Below, piece by piece: positions 47,481-59,136 of a stretch of 64,000 nucleotides of DNA (within the stretch, counting starts at the first letter, position 1; each line of letters begins with the position of its first letter). Under the pieces are notes generated by a model. The model ran no database searches. It was not told where the DNA came from and saw only the letters and a list, made by a program, of their open reading frames with translations. The stretch is from positions 2,106,083 to 2,170,082 of the forward strand of contig NW_004624881.1 of NCBI RefSeq assembly GCF_000247695.1, written 5' to 3'. Made by a program: the position numbers and the translations under genes. This DNA is from Heterocephalus glaber (Eukaryota > Chordata > Mammalia > Rodentia > Bathyergidae).

Positions 47481-49648
47481 AATACATATCAGTTATAACC
47501 ATCAATGTTAACGATCTCAATTTACCTATAAAAAAGACTGGTACAATGAATCAAGAAGCAAGATCCAACAATATGCTGCATATTAGAAACACTTCTAATG
47601 AATAAAGAAGCTTATTGAGTGAAAGTTAAAGGGTGGAAAACAATAACGCATGCAACAGGAACAAAAAAACTCAGGAGTAGCTATCCTATTTGCAGATCAA
47701 ATGGATTTCAAACAAACATGGATTAAGAGAAACAAAGAAGGACACTATATCCATGTAACAGAAAAAAAATTGAAGAGAAAAAGATGACATTTATAAGTAT
47801 ATAGACACTAAATACAAGTCTACCTAACCATATAAATTAAACACTAAGGGACATGAAAAATCAAATAAGCACTAATAGTAGTGAGGACCTCAATACCCCA
47901 CTGTCACAAATAGATCAACTACACAGAAAAAAAACAGCAAAATACTAGAACTCAATTGAACACTTGAACAAATGAGCTGACAAGATGTTTAAAGTGTTCC
48001 ACCCTACAAAATCAGAATATGCATTATTTTCTGCTGCACACATGTCATTCTACAAATTAGACCACATACTTCCTCATACAATATGTTTAAGTAAGTGCAA
48101 AGGAATTGAAGTTTTCCCCTGTATTTTATCAGACCATTATGCCATGAAATTGGACATGAATAGCAATAGAAACCACAAGAATTTCATAAATACATGGAAA
48201 ATTAACAACACACTTCTGAATAACCAATGGGTCCTATACAAAATTAAAGAAGAAGTCAGACAGTTTCTACAATTAAATTACAATGTCAATACAACATACT
48301 GGAATCTATGGGACAGAATGAAATCAGTCTTAAAAGGGACATTAATATCAGTGAATACTCATATTAGGAAAACAGAATGAGCTCAAATAAACAACCTGAT
48401 GGTGGACCTCAATCTTCTAGAAAAAGAAGAGTGGGACAAACCCAAAGCTCAAACAAGGTAGGAAATTATGAAGATCAGAACAGAAATCAATGGAATAAAG
48501 AAAACCCTGGCCTCTGACAGCTTCACTGCTGAATTCTACAAGGCCTTTAAAGAAGAACAATTTTCACTACTGTTGAAACTCTTCAAGGCAATTGAAAAGG
48601 AAGCAATACTCCCAAATTCATTCCCGGAAGCAAGCATCACCTTGATCCCAAAATGCAGAGAAAGATCCAACTGAAAAATAGAACTATAGACCAATCTCAC
48701 TAACTTATATAGATGTAAAAATCCTTAATAAGATACTCACAAACAGAATGCAGAAGGTCATCAAGAATATCATACACTCAGACGAAGTGGGATTCATCCC
48801 AGGGATGCAGAGATGGTTCAACATATGGAAATCAATAAATGTAATACACTATATTAATAGAGCCAAGGATAAAAACCATATGATCATCTCAATAGATGCA
48901 GAAAAAATGTTCAACAAAATCTCAATAGATGCAGAAAAAAATGTTCGACAAAATCCAGCATGCATTCATGATAAAAACCCTAGAGACATGTCATCTCCCA
49001 GAAATATTTCTTGGCTGAATGAAATGAGAACAGCCTCCTCTGCCTGTGCCTTGAGCTGAATGGGTACCATACTGAATTGTAGCAAAATAACCAGCAGTTG
49101 CCATGGACACTCAAGTGCTTCCATCCCCTGGGAAACAGGGAAGAGAAGGGGCATCCTCCTTTTCCCCAATAAGGAGCTGCTGGTGCACTCTTCTAGCAAC
49201 TACTTGGCTTCTCGGCCTCAAACTAATTGGCACTGAAGAGGTACAGGGTGAAACAAATTTCGATGTACTGTCAACCTGGGAAGAACTTGTCCAGAGGCTG
49301 AGTGCCCCAGCCTTCACCACTTCCACTTGGGAACTTCATCCTGACTGCCCAGCCCTGCTAGCAGGGGGAACTGGCAGACACATGCCTGCCTCTCTGGACT
49401 GCAGGGAGACAGTTTTCATGTGGGCATGCAAGCGCTTCCCTGGACTTCTGTCTGTGGCAGAAGAGCAGAGGAAACTTAAGATTTGCAGCTGCCTGATTTT
49501 CCCAGAAAATAAATTCTTTTGATGGCAAAAAACCCTACAGAATATTGGAATAGATAATCTCTATCTAAACCTGATAAAAGGAATCTATGAAGAAACAACA
49601 ATCAATATCATACTAAAGGGACAAAAACTGAAATCCTTCACACAAGCC
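47480..49648 (+). pseudogene. LINE-1 (no. 2) ORF2, broken and 3'-truncated
   Basis: ORF2 encodes the L1 endonuclease and reverse transcriptase. Endonuclease C-terminal features are in the frame at 47,985-48,380, including a SDH motif (residues 48-50 of that frame). N-terminal reverse-transcriptase features follow at 48,468-48,674 ([23 protein letters not shown]) and 48,748-48,960 ([28 protein letters not shown]). Lesions include a deletion in the spacer near 48,375-48,500, a 33/34-bp tandem duplication at 48,888-48,954 and an insertion of about 541 bp (48,987-49,527). The element stops at about 49,648, where duplicated block B begins; no L1 3' end is present. Confidence 0.8.
48973..49541 (+). 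mobile_element. Insertion in L1 ORF2 with poly(A) signal and target-site duplication; possible mRNA retrocopy
   Basis: AAAAACCCTAGAGA (48,973-48,986) and AAAAACCCTACAGA (49,528-49,541) bracket 541 bp that are foreign to L1 ORF2. The insert is GC-richer than the L1, ends in AATAAA at 49,508-49,513 and, 13 bases later, merges into As, the expected 3' end of a reverse-transcribed mRNA. It holds a 139-codon frame (49,103-49,522) with GCCATGG context at its ATG. I do not recognise the protein: it has no clear domain, and the frame runs into the AATAAA signal, so it may be chance reading of an untranslated region. An unknown SINE or LTR is an alternative. Confidence 0.6.
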
Positions 49649-50554
49649 TATCAGCTGTGAGTTAGGATAGAAGACAAGTAGAGGAAACAGTGGTAATGTT
49701 TCAATTGTACTCCAAGAAAACAGCAGCTTCAAGACATAAATTAACCCAAGGTAACCATGCCTATTTTTTCATCCAGGATACTCATGACTCAAAAAAGAAA
49801 AAAAAACTACTAAGGTCTGTAAGTTCCAGTAAGTTTACAAACTGGGGCTGTACTGTTCTCCTATAAATTGGTTCTGTGCTCTTCCTCTAATATTACAGGT
49901 TCACAAATTCCACTGATTTCCACCTCCCCCCCAGATACAGTGTTATATACACACTATGTAAAATTTCAAACACATGCAAACAATTTCCATTCTGAACCAG
50001 CCCAGTAATGGGCATCATGACAGTCACTAGGAAAACATATCCTAAGTCACCAACATCCCTGAGAAAACAAGTACCCCAGTTTGGCCTGCAGCTCACTCTG
50101 CGAGCACCCACTCTGCCTTCTCAGTGTGGGCTTGTTTTCTTCTACCTAACACATCTGCCCATGCCTCTTTTTGTCACATTCAGAAACACTTCTGTGACAG
50201 GAAGCTCTTCCATGGGTGGGTTCATTTGAGGTCTCCATCTCCTCTCTTTGTATTTATTTTATTAGGGATACATTCTCCATTGGGATTCGGTTCCTGTACA
50301 TATCCCATCTTCATACTTTTACTTCCAATTTCTCCCCATCTCCCTCCATTCCTAGTCCCCTTTCCACCTCCCCAGTCTCCCCCATCACAGGCCAACCCAG
50401 TGATAGCTGGACTGCTATGGCTGTGCAGACACTTACTGATAAGGACACTTTTGTTTCATAGGGTTGATTATGTCATTTAACTGCTTCAACTATGTTAGTC
50501 TATTATGACTGTGTACATAAATGTGAAAGTTTTTCAATCCAACTCTCAGGGCTC

Positions 50555-51290
50555 AGAATATGACACCCCAGAATACGGGACCTTGGTGTCCTGAATATTT
50601 TTCCTGAATATTTTAAGCTGAAAGAAATTGAGAAAACTACAGAAGCAGAAAGAGCACCCTCTTACCTTCTTGCTCCTTCCTCCCTGAGAGGTGTCATGCA
50701 AGATTTCTCTACCATCCCTCTGAAAGGAGGTCCTAAGACCCTCATTCTAGAAGGGTTCTGCCCTGTTACCAAAGGACAGAGACTTCACAAAGAGGCCAGA
50801 AAGGACACAGCCTTGCCCAGTTACCATCCTGAAGTCATTAGCATGAGATTACACCCCAGTATCTTCCAATCAGAGTCCTGTGTGACAATCAGCAAAACAC
50901 ATTTTTCCCTGGATCTTTGCAATCTTATTTCTGAAGCCTCCACTACCGTGAAAATTACATCAATGGATTTGTTATGCTTTTTTGGATCCGTCTTTCTTTC
51001 ATGAAGCAGTCTGGATGAGGAAAAGGTACTACTTTTTCTAACATGCAACACCAGTTATCACCCCCAATATCCCAGACACCATCCCCTTCTATTTTGTGCC
51101 CCTGGATCAGAGGGAAGCTGAGGCACAGACCAGGGGTCCATGCAGCCCCCTGCAATGAAGCACTGATGGTTCCTGTACCCTGGCCTCTAGAGATCAGCAC
51201 CACACAGGGCTCTGCCAGGCTCTGACCAGACCCAGAGCACATTGCCACCCCCATCCAGGCCTAATGGATGGAAAGGCACCTTGGGAGCCA
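50555..51290. repeat. Block B copy of the unidentified GC-richer repeat
   Basis: Partner of 12,040-12,780. Open frames differ in both frame and length between the two copies, arguing against coding function. Confidence 0.35.
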
Positions 51291-51467
51291 CTGCAGACTG
51301 GTCTCCTGTCTTTTTTCATAGTTTAACTTTTATGTATATTTTACAGCATAGTTTATTTTTTCCTATTTTCAGCTTTTAAAATGGACTTGCCTTGTACTTG
51401 ATGCCTTTTCCTGTGCTGGAGGATAGATATTCAGAAGACATTATTAAAATGCAAATGGTAACAAGAA

Positions 51468-51690
51468 ATGGGTTTGGGGGAGGGAAGGAAGGGAAAAGGG
51501 TTTTAAAGAAAAACAGAATTAAATGAAAAAAAATGGAGCTGGAGATTTTGTAAATGGGGAAGGGAAGAAATATTGGTAGGAGGGGAGCAAAAAGGAACCA
51601 AAACAGAATTAAGATGTGTTATGTACAGGTTAAATTCCCTTGATGAATGTAATCACTGTGTACTGCAAGCATGTACTAAAAAATGAAACA
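51468..51690 (+). mobile_element. LINE-1 3' UTR fragment (block B copy)
   Basis: Partner of 12,935-13,170, with 'GGTTTGGGGGAGGGAAGGAA' and 'TTGATGAATGTAATCACTGT'. Shared by both blocks, so inserted before the duplication. Confidence 0.6.
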
Positions 51691-52859
51691 ATGTAACAAA
51701 GTATTTAGAAAAAATCTTTTGGTATTTTCTTCTTTAGCTAAATATTAATTTCTAATACCTATCACACTATCTTGTATAGAAGTAGTTTGTACATTTTCCT
51801 TAGTTAGAGGGATTCCACTGGATGCATGTACTAGAACTGACATATCCATTTGGTGGGTCTTATGTATGTATGCTGTTTCCAGCCTAGGACTGTTGTGAAT
51901 GATTCTGTACCTTTGTCCATACTCTTAAATGCAAAATGTAGGGCCTATGCTTAAGGGTAGAATTTATGAACCAAAATGGATCTGAACATTAAAATACAAT
52001 AGATTTTATACTTCAAAATTGCTATACCACTGTAGAGTCCTTCCAACAATGAAGCTTCACATTTAAACAAAATTTAGTGTTTTGGATTTCTAATATTTGT
52101 AAATCCATTTAATACCTACTTCTGCTAAAAAGATTAAAATATGTATTCTTGTGATTTCTATTGGAATTAATGAGCTTTTTTTTGATCTTCCCGTCATTTA
52201 TAGTTTCTCTTTGGCGAAGAGCCTATGAAGCCTATTGCCCTTTTCACATCACATACCTGATTTTGTTGATGAATAAGATTATTTTAATACATATGAAGGA
52301 ATTTTTTTCTAGTGTTTTATTTGATCTGTTAGTTTCTGAAATATCTATGCAGTTTGTTTTGTATAAAATTAATTACCAATATTTCCCTTTATATTAGAGA
52401 ATTTCATGTCCTGTTTGCATAATTCTTTCCTATGCAAGAACTTCTACTATCTTGCCTTCTAAAAGCTTTGCTTTTGCTTTCTCTTCATTTTTCCCATTGA
52501 TCTGTGTAGAGAGGATCTGAGGAATATGAAGACAGATGGAGTTTCTACAGGAACAAGCAAAGCTGTCAGCTTAAATGCTGACAAGCACCCTCTTCCTCCT
52601 GACCTGAGACAGTGTCTCTGCTCCTTCTCTAATCACATCCTTCACCAACTCTGCTGTTTAACTCTTCTCCTCCCATCTGCTCTCACACCCTCTCCTGTCA
52701 GGATTCTCACCTGTCCTTTCAAGGAAGTTTATTTAAGTAAATGTGACAGCTAATTACTTCTCAGGCCACTTTACACATGAGCCATTTTGTATTTTTTATT
52801 GTTTTGACACAGATGATTATTCCTTCAAATGAGATAGCTTGTATTTTATTTTGCTTTCT

Positions 52860-54075
52860 CTCACATTCAAGTTTACTATATTTTAATGATTTTATTCTTT
52901 TTTCATGCTTTCCTTTTTTACATTTAATTATTTTTCTTCTTGTATCATCTTTTGAGGCTTGCTTCCTGTATTGGTTAGGCTTCTCTCAGGACAGAATCAA
53001 CAGAAAATATATGTATAACATGCACAGGGATTCATAAGATAGGCTTACAGGATGAGGGATGGAAGTCCTCTGTACCTGAATTCATGCTGGAAAGCTGGAG
53101 AGTCCAGTTGCTGCTCAGTCCAAGAAGGAAGCTCAGGACTAGAAGGGTCAGCTATGGAGCACCTCATTCATGTTTCACTTGAGTTTTAGGGGGCTTTATT
53201 TCCCATTGTCTTACATGCGCATGTTTCACTTCAGAGTGGCCTTTATTCTTACTCATTCTGTGCAATCTGCTTAATGTCACCCCTGCAATAGACCAGTTTG
53301 ATACCTTGTGAAAGAAAAAGATGATCAAGCTCCCTGTGAACTAAGTGTGACACAGGTCTACAGAGTGTATATACCTTTGAGGTATGTTAGTGAAGGTGTA
53401 TTGTTGGCCTTGCCAGAAGAATTAAAGTTGATTTTGGTGGGCCTTGTGGACGAGTGTGGAGAAAAAGGCATTTGAGAAATTAATGGCTGCATATCAAGTA
53501 CTAAGAAATGTGGTAAACTCCTCAACTAATGAAACCACATCTGGTATAGCAGCTGTAGTTTAAATCACCCCTTGATTAATATTATGGTAACCCACCATCA
53601 TGTCAGATCATCTGTCTTCTACACAGGTCAAATAGGACAGTTAAATGAGGATGTGGTGAAAACTACCACCCCTGCATCTTTCAAGTACTTTTTTTCACAC
53701 TAATCCCACAACCTCTCCACCCAATATGACTTTTTTGTATTTCTACATTCCCAGATAGAGACAACTCTGATAGCTTCTACTTGGCCTTTCCAACCATAAT
53801 ATTCTAGACTCCAACTATATGTTGTCATCAGCACCCAGGGTGGGCCTCCCTATTATCCACACACAGAACCATGCTTTAACTATCAATGGACCAATTTAGT
53901 GATCATGCACCCTTAATTTTAGCATCACACAATGTGATCCCAGCATCACACACCCTAGATCCAGCCACCCTGGAAAATCCCTACCTATGAGTGCATAAGT
54001 TTGGGAAGACATCTAGATGTGAGCCATAAGAGTGACCAGCTGCACAGTATATTGACTCTAATAATAATCCATTGG
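52860..54075. repeat. Block B-specific segment containing an interspersed repeat
   Basis: Blocks A and B are colinear up to 'CTTTCAAATGAGA' type sequence (14,306 / 52,823). They rejoin at 'GAAAAAAG' and 'GTTTTTAATTTGCTTCA' (14,426 / 54,150). B has about 1.2 kb more between them. The part at 52,970-53,420 begins 'TATTGGTTAGGCTTCTCTCA', a sequence shape typical of old LTR-type repeats, but the family is not identified. No gene seen. Confidence 0.6.
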
Positions 54076-56029
54076 ATATAATTCATCTGCTGAAAAAAGG
54101 AAATTTTAAGTGTTTCACATCCAAAACTGTAAGAATATTGAATGAAAGAGTTTTTAATTTGCTTCAATTGAATATTCTATTTTGTAAAACTTATAAAATC
54201 AATCACATTACATCCCAGAATAAGATATGATTATTTGTCAATGAACGATTAAATACATTAAATTATTTAAAAGAAATAATTGTAGAAGTAAAAAATTTCC
54301 TAGAAACAATACTTAAGTTTCATGATTGAAACAGTCTAACTCTTGACAATACATTAGCACAAAATGCACAAAAAGAAATGCTAATATGGGATTTTATGGA
54401 GCTATTAATAAAAATAATATTTTCTAGGTAGAAAGGCAAAGAAAGAACAAAAGTGATGTAATTTTAAAATTTGAACCTGGAAATTAATAGTCACTCTACT
54501 TATTCTTTCAAAAATCTGGAGGAAAATACAGGTGGACAGAAAATCTGAATACAAATTTAAACAAAAATTATTAGGGCAAAAATATTTATATTCCAACATT
54601 TGAAGATTCAGAATTGGTAACATCCTGCCTTTACAAGAGTGCATTTAAATACGAAGTAGAGAGTGATTTTTCCCTTGAAAACAGCTATGCAAATGACATA
54701 GAATCAGACATACTTTGGAAAGAAATGTGGGTATGTTAGTTAACTTGGCTGGGACAAATATATCTATGCATACAGAAATCACATCAAGATTTGCAACTTA
54801 CATACATACAATTTTAACTGTCACCTATACCCAAATAAAGCTGCAGAAGAACAAATGTAGCCTCCTCGGGGATGAAACATTGAAAGTTGAGGTATCTTGG
54901 GCATCAGAGGAGGGTGAGCCATGTCCAAACCTTCACCAGAAAGTGAGCTCTGGATGACAGGAAGTCCATGGTGCCAAATACCCATTGCTTCTATGAAGAC
55001 CAATAAGTATGGATATGCAGGTAACCTGATGCACTTGTTGTTCTAGTGCTGGACTGGGGCTAAATGGGCACCAGCACCTCAATGCTGAGGTTTTCCTAGA
55101 TAGGGCTTCTAGATGAAACAGGTGAAGTATTTATGATTTGGTTCTGTATTTGAACCATGATGATGCAGATTCAGCTCTACAGAGTCAGAAAAATAAAATG
55201 CTTTGCATTATGAGTAAATCCATCTGTACAAATTGCTTTCTGACAAAAATTTAACTTACATGGAAGTAGTATCTGCTGCTGTCCAGGTAAATCTCAATAA
55301 CAGTCATTGTTTTATCTGTCTCTGTGTTGCACTCTGATTCTTGTTCTTCATTATACACAAGGATTGAGAGGATTGACATAGCTTCATCTTTTCATGCAGA
55401 GCAAAGGGAGAACCCAAAAGCTTCCAAACTTCAATGTTTTGAAATGAATTTTTGAAATCCCATCTAATTTAAATTGAATGTATCAAAAGCATTTTGGAGG
55501 ATGATGCAGATGGGGCTGGTGAGGTTGTCAGTGTTGATTGCCCCATTGTGTTCTCAGGCCTGAGTTGTCCACTTAGCTAATCATGCTGTCACTTATCCCA
55601 GCCTGAGAGGAAGAGCAAGTGAAAAGAGCACAGTGCAGACAGCAGGGTCTTCTCACAGGATCACTCAGTATATATCTCCAGCATGGTCAGATCCAGCACC
55701 TGAGATTCTCTCAACAGCACAGGCATCTGTTAAGGTGGAACACGTAATGCTTGTTCTTTTTCCTATGCAGCCTGACTTTGTTCTTAGCTCAAAGTGATGC
55801 CAAATATTGTCAAAAAATATGTCAATGTTGGCTAGATAACTAGTGTTTCAGGAAATATGTATAAAATATACTAGATATACAAAAATACCTAGCAAGGCAA
55901 ATAAGTGCTTCACCACAACAGTCAAGAAAATATATAAAGACAACTGAAATAGATAATTCACAGGTGTAGATTCTAATGTAGGAAAATGCGGCAAATAAAT
56001 TAAATCAGTTTCAGCTGATACATTGATAC

Positions 56030-57016
56030 TTACGTTCTGTTCAAAAAAATAAAACCCTTGTCTGTGAGCTGAGAATGCCTGTTGAACATCCTTTGCAGAG
56101 CAGCATTGATCTCCCTGTTGCAGAGAAAGCAGATAATGGAGTTCATTAATGGGGGCATCATGCTGTAGACCATGGCAAACAGAAGATTCTTAAGGGATGG
56201 TTTCTTTGCAATGGGACCTAAGACAGATATTGCTCCTGAAATGCCAAAAAACAGAAGAATGTCCAACTATAGGGTACAGGTGGATACTTCTTTGTTCTGC
56301 ACTTCCACAGAATACATTCTAACCACATTTAAAACTATCTTAACATATGACACAAACATAAAGAAATACGTATATTAACATATGACATAAACATAAAGGA
56401 AAAACATAGTCACACAAGCCAAATGCTTATAGAAGTGATTAAAAATTCAGAAAGCTGGACATCTGATTATGGTATCCTCAGGATTTGAGGAATGTCACAG
56501 AAATATTGCTGGATCACATTGGTCTTGGTGAAGGGAAGCCTGAACAGAGCACCCATGTGGATAACAGAGTAGACCAGACCAGAGGCCCAGGTGCCAGCTA
56601 CAGCCTGGGAGCACAGACTTGGGGTGATGATGAGCCTGTAGGGCAGAGGGTGGCAAATGTCATGTAGTGGTCATAGGACATGACCACTAGGAAGGCAAAT
56701 TCCACAGTTGCAAAAAGAATATAGAAGAAAATCTGTGCAGCACCTGTCAGGGAGATGGATGTACTACCAATCATGCAATTCACTATTACTTTGGGAAGAA
56801 TAACTAAAAAAAGTCTAGGAGGGACAAATTTCTTATAATAAAGTACATAGGAGAGTGCTGAAGTGTATATTTCATGATGACAGTGGCCGTCACAAGATTT
56901 CTTGTTAGTGCTCCCAGATAAATCACTAAGAACAGCACACTTTGCAAAACCTGGAACTCCCACAAGTCTGTGATATCCATGAGGAGGAATTCTATGAAGA
57001 TGGTGAGGTTGTCCAT
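56030..57016 (-). pseudogene. Olfactory receptor pseudogene B, OR14-like
   Basis: Minus-strand paralogue of the intact OR. The start frame is in good order from the ATG at 57,016: MDNLTIFIEFLLMDI, then TM1 ending GALTRN instead of GALTGN, then HSPMYFII. It stops at 56,804 in TM2. The next frame (from about 56,800 down) gives VILPKV, AAQIF and VVMSYDHYM, in which DRY reads DHY. A one-base deletion near 56,660 throws the ICHPLHY region out of frame. A 35-bp tandem duplication lies at 56,341-56,400 in the TM5 region. The C-terminal part reads in frame again at 56,266-56,030 (LGPIAKKPSLKNLLFAM, NREINAALQRMF), but with NSIICFLCN in place of NPIIYCLRN. The upstream splice acceptor CAG looks intact. 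Non-functional. Confidence 0.93.
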
Positions 57017-58790
57017 GTATGCCCTCCTGCCATGGTCTCTGTAGAATTCGAGGTTAAAATGAGCTGATAATGCAAAAAGCAGATTGCAGAGCACCTACTA
57101 AAACTACAGCATTTCTCCTAACTAGAAAACCAGGATAGAATAAACAGATAAAATAAAGTATCCTGAAATCCAGGGAATGTCCATATTTCTCTTTCCATTG
57201 CCAAACTGCTGACAGATATCTTGTTATTTTCTACATGCATTGTCTGAGAATGACACAAAGCTGGTCACATGACACCAGTCTCCCCCTTCTGGTGCTTTCA
57301 AGAGGGGTGTGGGGGTGGGTGGGTGGGGATGTGAGCACTTTCTTTCCCTCTTTCTATAATCATTTATGACATTTGATTCAGGTCATAGAAATACTCCTTT
57401 CCTGTTGGCAATGTGTAGACTGTCCCTATCTTGTGCTTTCTTGTTTGCATGTTTTCACGTGAAACAAACAAACAAAAAACTTCTTGAAGTACTCCTCTGA
57501 AATGCAACCTTCTGCTATGCATGGATTCTAATATATATTTAGGTGTCAATTTTCTCACCTGCCCTTCCCTCTACTTCCTTTCAAAGGTTTTGCTAACATC
57601 TCCTCATTCTATAGTCATTATTGTAAATATAACTTACTTACCTAAGCTTGTTTGAAGCATTGCAAAGCATAATAATTTCGTTAGAAATTATCTTTCAGTG
57701 CTAAAGTTAGTTATATAGAAATCTAACCTCAATATTATTTTATTTTCATTGTTAAAAACACAAGAAATATGATATATAGACTATTAGCATCTATATATAT
57801 GTTAATACTGTATGTGTACTTTCACATTATAGAAAAATTTATAATTATTTTCTTTCCGTGCATAATAATGATATGCTTAATCACACATTCATCTGGCTTT
57901 CCAGTTATTTACAGAATATTTTATATGAATTGTTTTTCTGAATAACATGTGGTTACTTCTGTTTGCTTCATTTCTGTAAATGAGAAAATCTTTTGTGCAC
58001 AAGAAGTGAATATCAAAATTAGCATTACCTGATAAAGTTGATACTGTTAACATCTGGTAAGTTGCTTCTGCAAACCACACTTATACCTATTTTTTACTTT
58101 CCTTCATCAACATAAGAGATATGGGCCATAAAAATATCCTTCCCATACTCCATCTCTTCTTATTACATATAATAATTGTTACATTCATTTCTATTTTTCA
58201 CAATCAGTGTGGTCCAGTGGAGCAGAGATATTTCAAAGATTACTCTTTCTAAATCTCCTTCACTTTCTCAGTAGTATTTTGAAATTATTTAGCTCAAAAT
58301 TTAAAATGTGTTCAACAGAATGTGAATACTAATTCTCCAGAAATTATTACATGAGTGATATATAATAATATATGTGTAGAATTAACATTATTAAATATCT
58401 TTAAAATGCAATTATTGTTAAAAATTGCCCATCATTACAATGCCCAACACCTCAATATTGTTTGCAAATTTAAAGAATATTTCTGATTTGATTTGCATGA
58501 AATGAAACATAAATTTCATCTGCTTAGAGATTTCTTTGTTATCCTTTTAACTCCAGGTCAAGAAAATATTGAATTTACATTGACTGATGTTCTATTTCAA
58601 GGTAATAATCCATCATTATGATTTCTTCTTTTAACCTGAACCAAATATGAAACAAAGGTCTTTGGAGAGCAGTTTAGAAGTACTTGCCTAAAATGAACTC
58701 TAGAATCTGAAACAATCTGTCTATTCTTCAAGCACACAAAGATCTTAAGGAACCAAAACCATCACACTGACTTAAGAATTTAAATTAGGA

Positions 58791-59136
58791 AGCTGAGCTG
58801 GTCCCAGCAAAAGGAAGAAAGCTCCCCTGCTGCCATGCCAAGCTCCTAGGGTGGAGAAGGTGAGCCAGTCCCAGCACCTGGAAGGAAGCTCCCCTGCCAC
58901 CATCCCAAGGTCCTAGGGGAGCGAAGGTGAGCTGGTCCCAGCACCTGGAAGGATCCTCCCCTGCCACCATCCCAAGTTCCTAGGGCAGAGAAGGTGAGCC
59001 AGTCCCAGCACCTGGAAGGAATCTCCCCCTTCGCCAACCCATGCTCCTAGGGCAGAAAAGCTGAGCCAGTCCCAGCACCTGGAAGGAAGCTTCCCTGACG
59101 CCATCCCAAGCTCCTAGGACAGAGAAGGTGAACCAC
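58791..59136 (+). repeat. Five tandem 67-bp monomers, L1 5' UTR (promoter) array
   Basis: The unit, beginning GGTGAGCCAGTCCCAGCACC and ending with CTAGGG..GAGAA, repeats about five times. Exact 67-bp spacing is visible at 58,862, 58,929, 58,996, 59,063 and 59,130; the first unit is slightly degenerate. It leads straight into L1 ORF1 sequence, as the monomer arrays of mouse L1 promoters do. On the minus strand it gives repeated GWWQG..QVLG frames, which are artefacts of the repeat. Confidence 0.9.

Larger units (their letters stand above)
49648..58790. repeat. Segmental duplication, block B (partner of 11,148-19,057)
   Basis: Same order and orientation of landmarks as block A. It starts directly after a truncated L1 ORF2 and ends directly before the 5' end of another L1. 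Differences from A are an extra segment of about 1.2 kb at 52,860-54,075, lack of the long TG repeat, and independent lesions in the OR pseudogene. Confidence 0.9.

Noticed and set aside
49103..49522. 139-codon frame as a new gene
   Set aside because: It lies inside a probable retrocopy or repeat insertion in a dead L1 and runs into a poly(A) signal. Kept only as part of the insertion finding.
58791..59136. Regular repeats that could suggest a CRISPR-like array
   Set aside because: The units are contiguous 67-bp tandem copies with no unique spacers, in a mammalian genome and attached to L1 ORF1.
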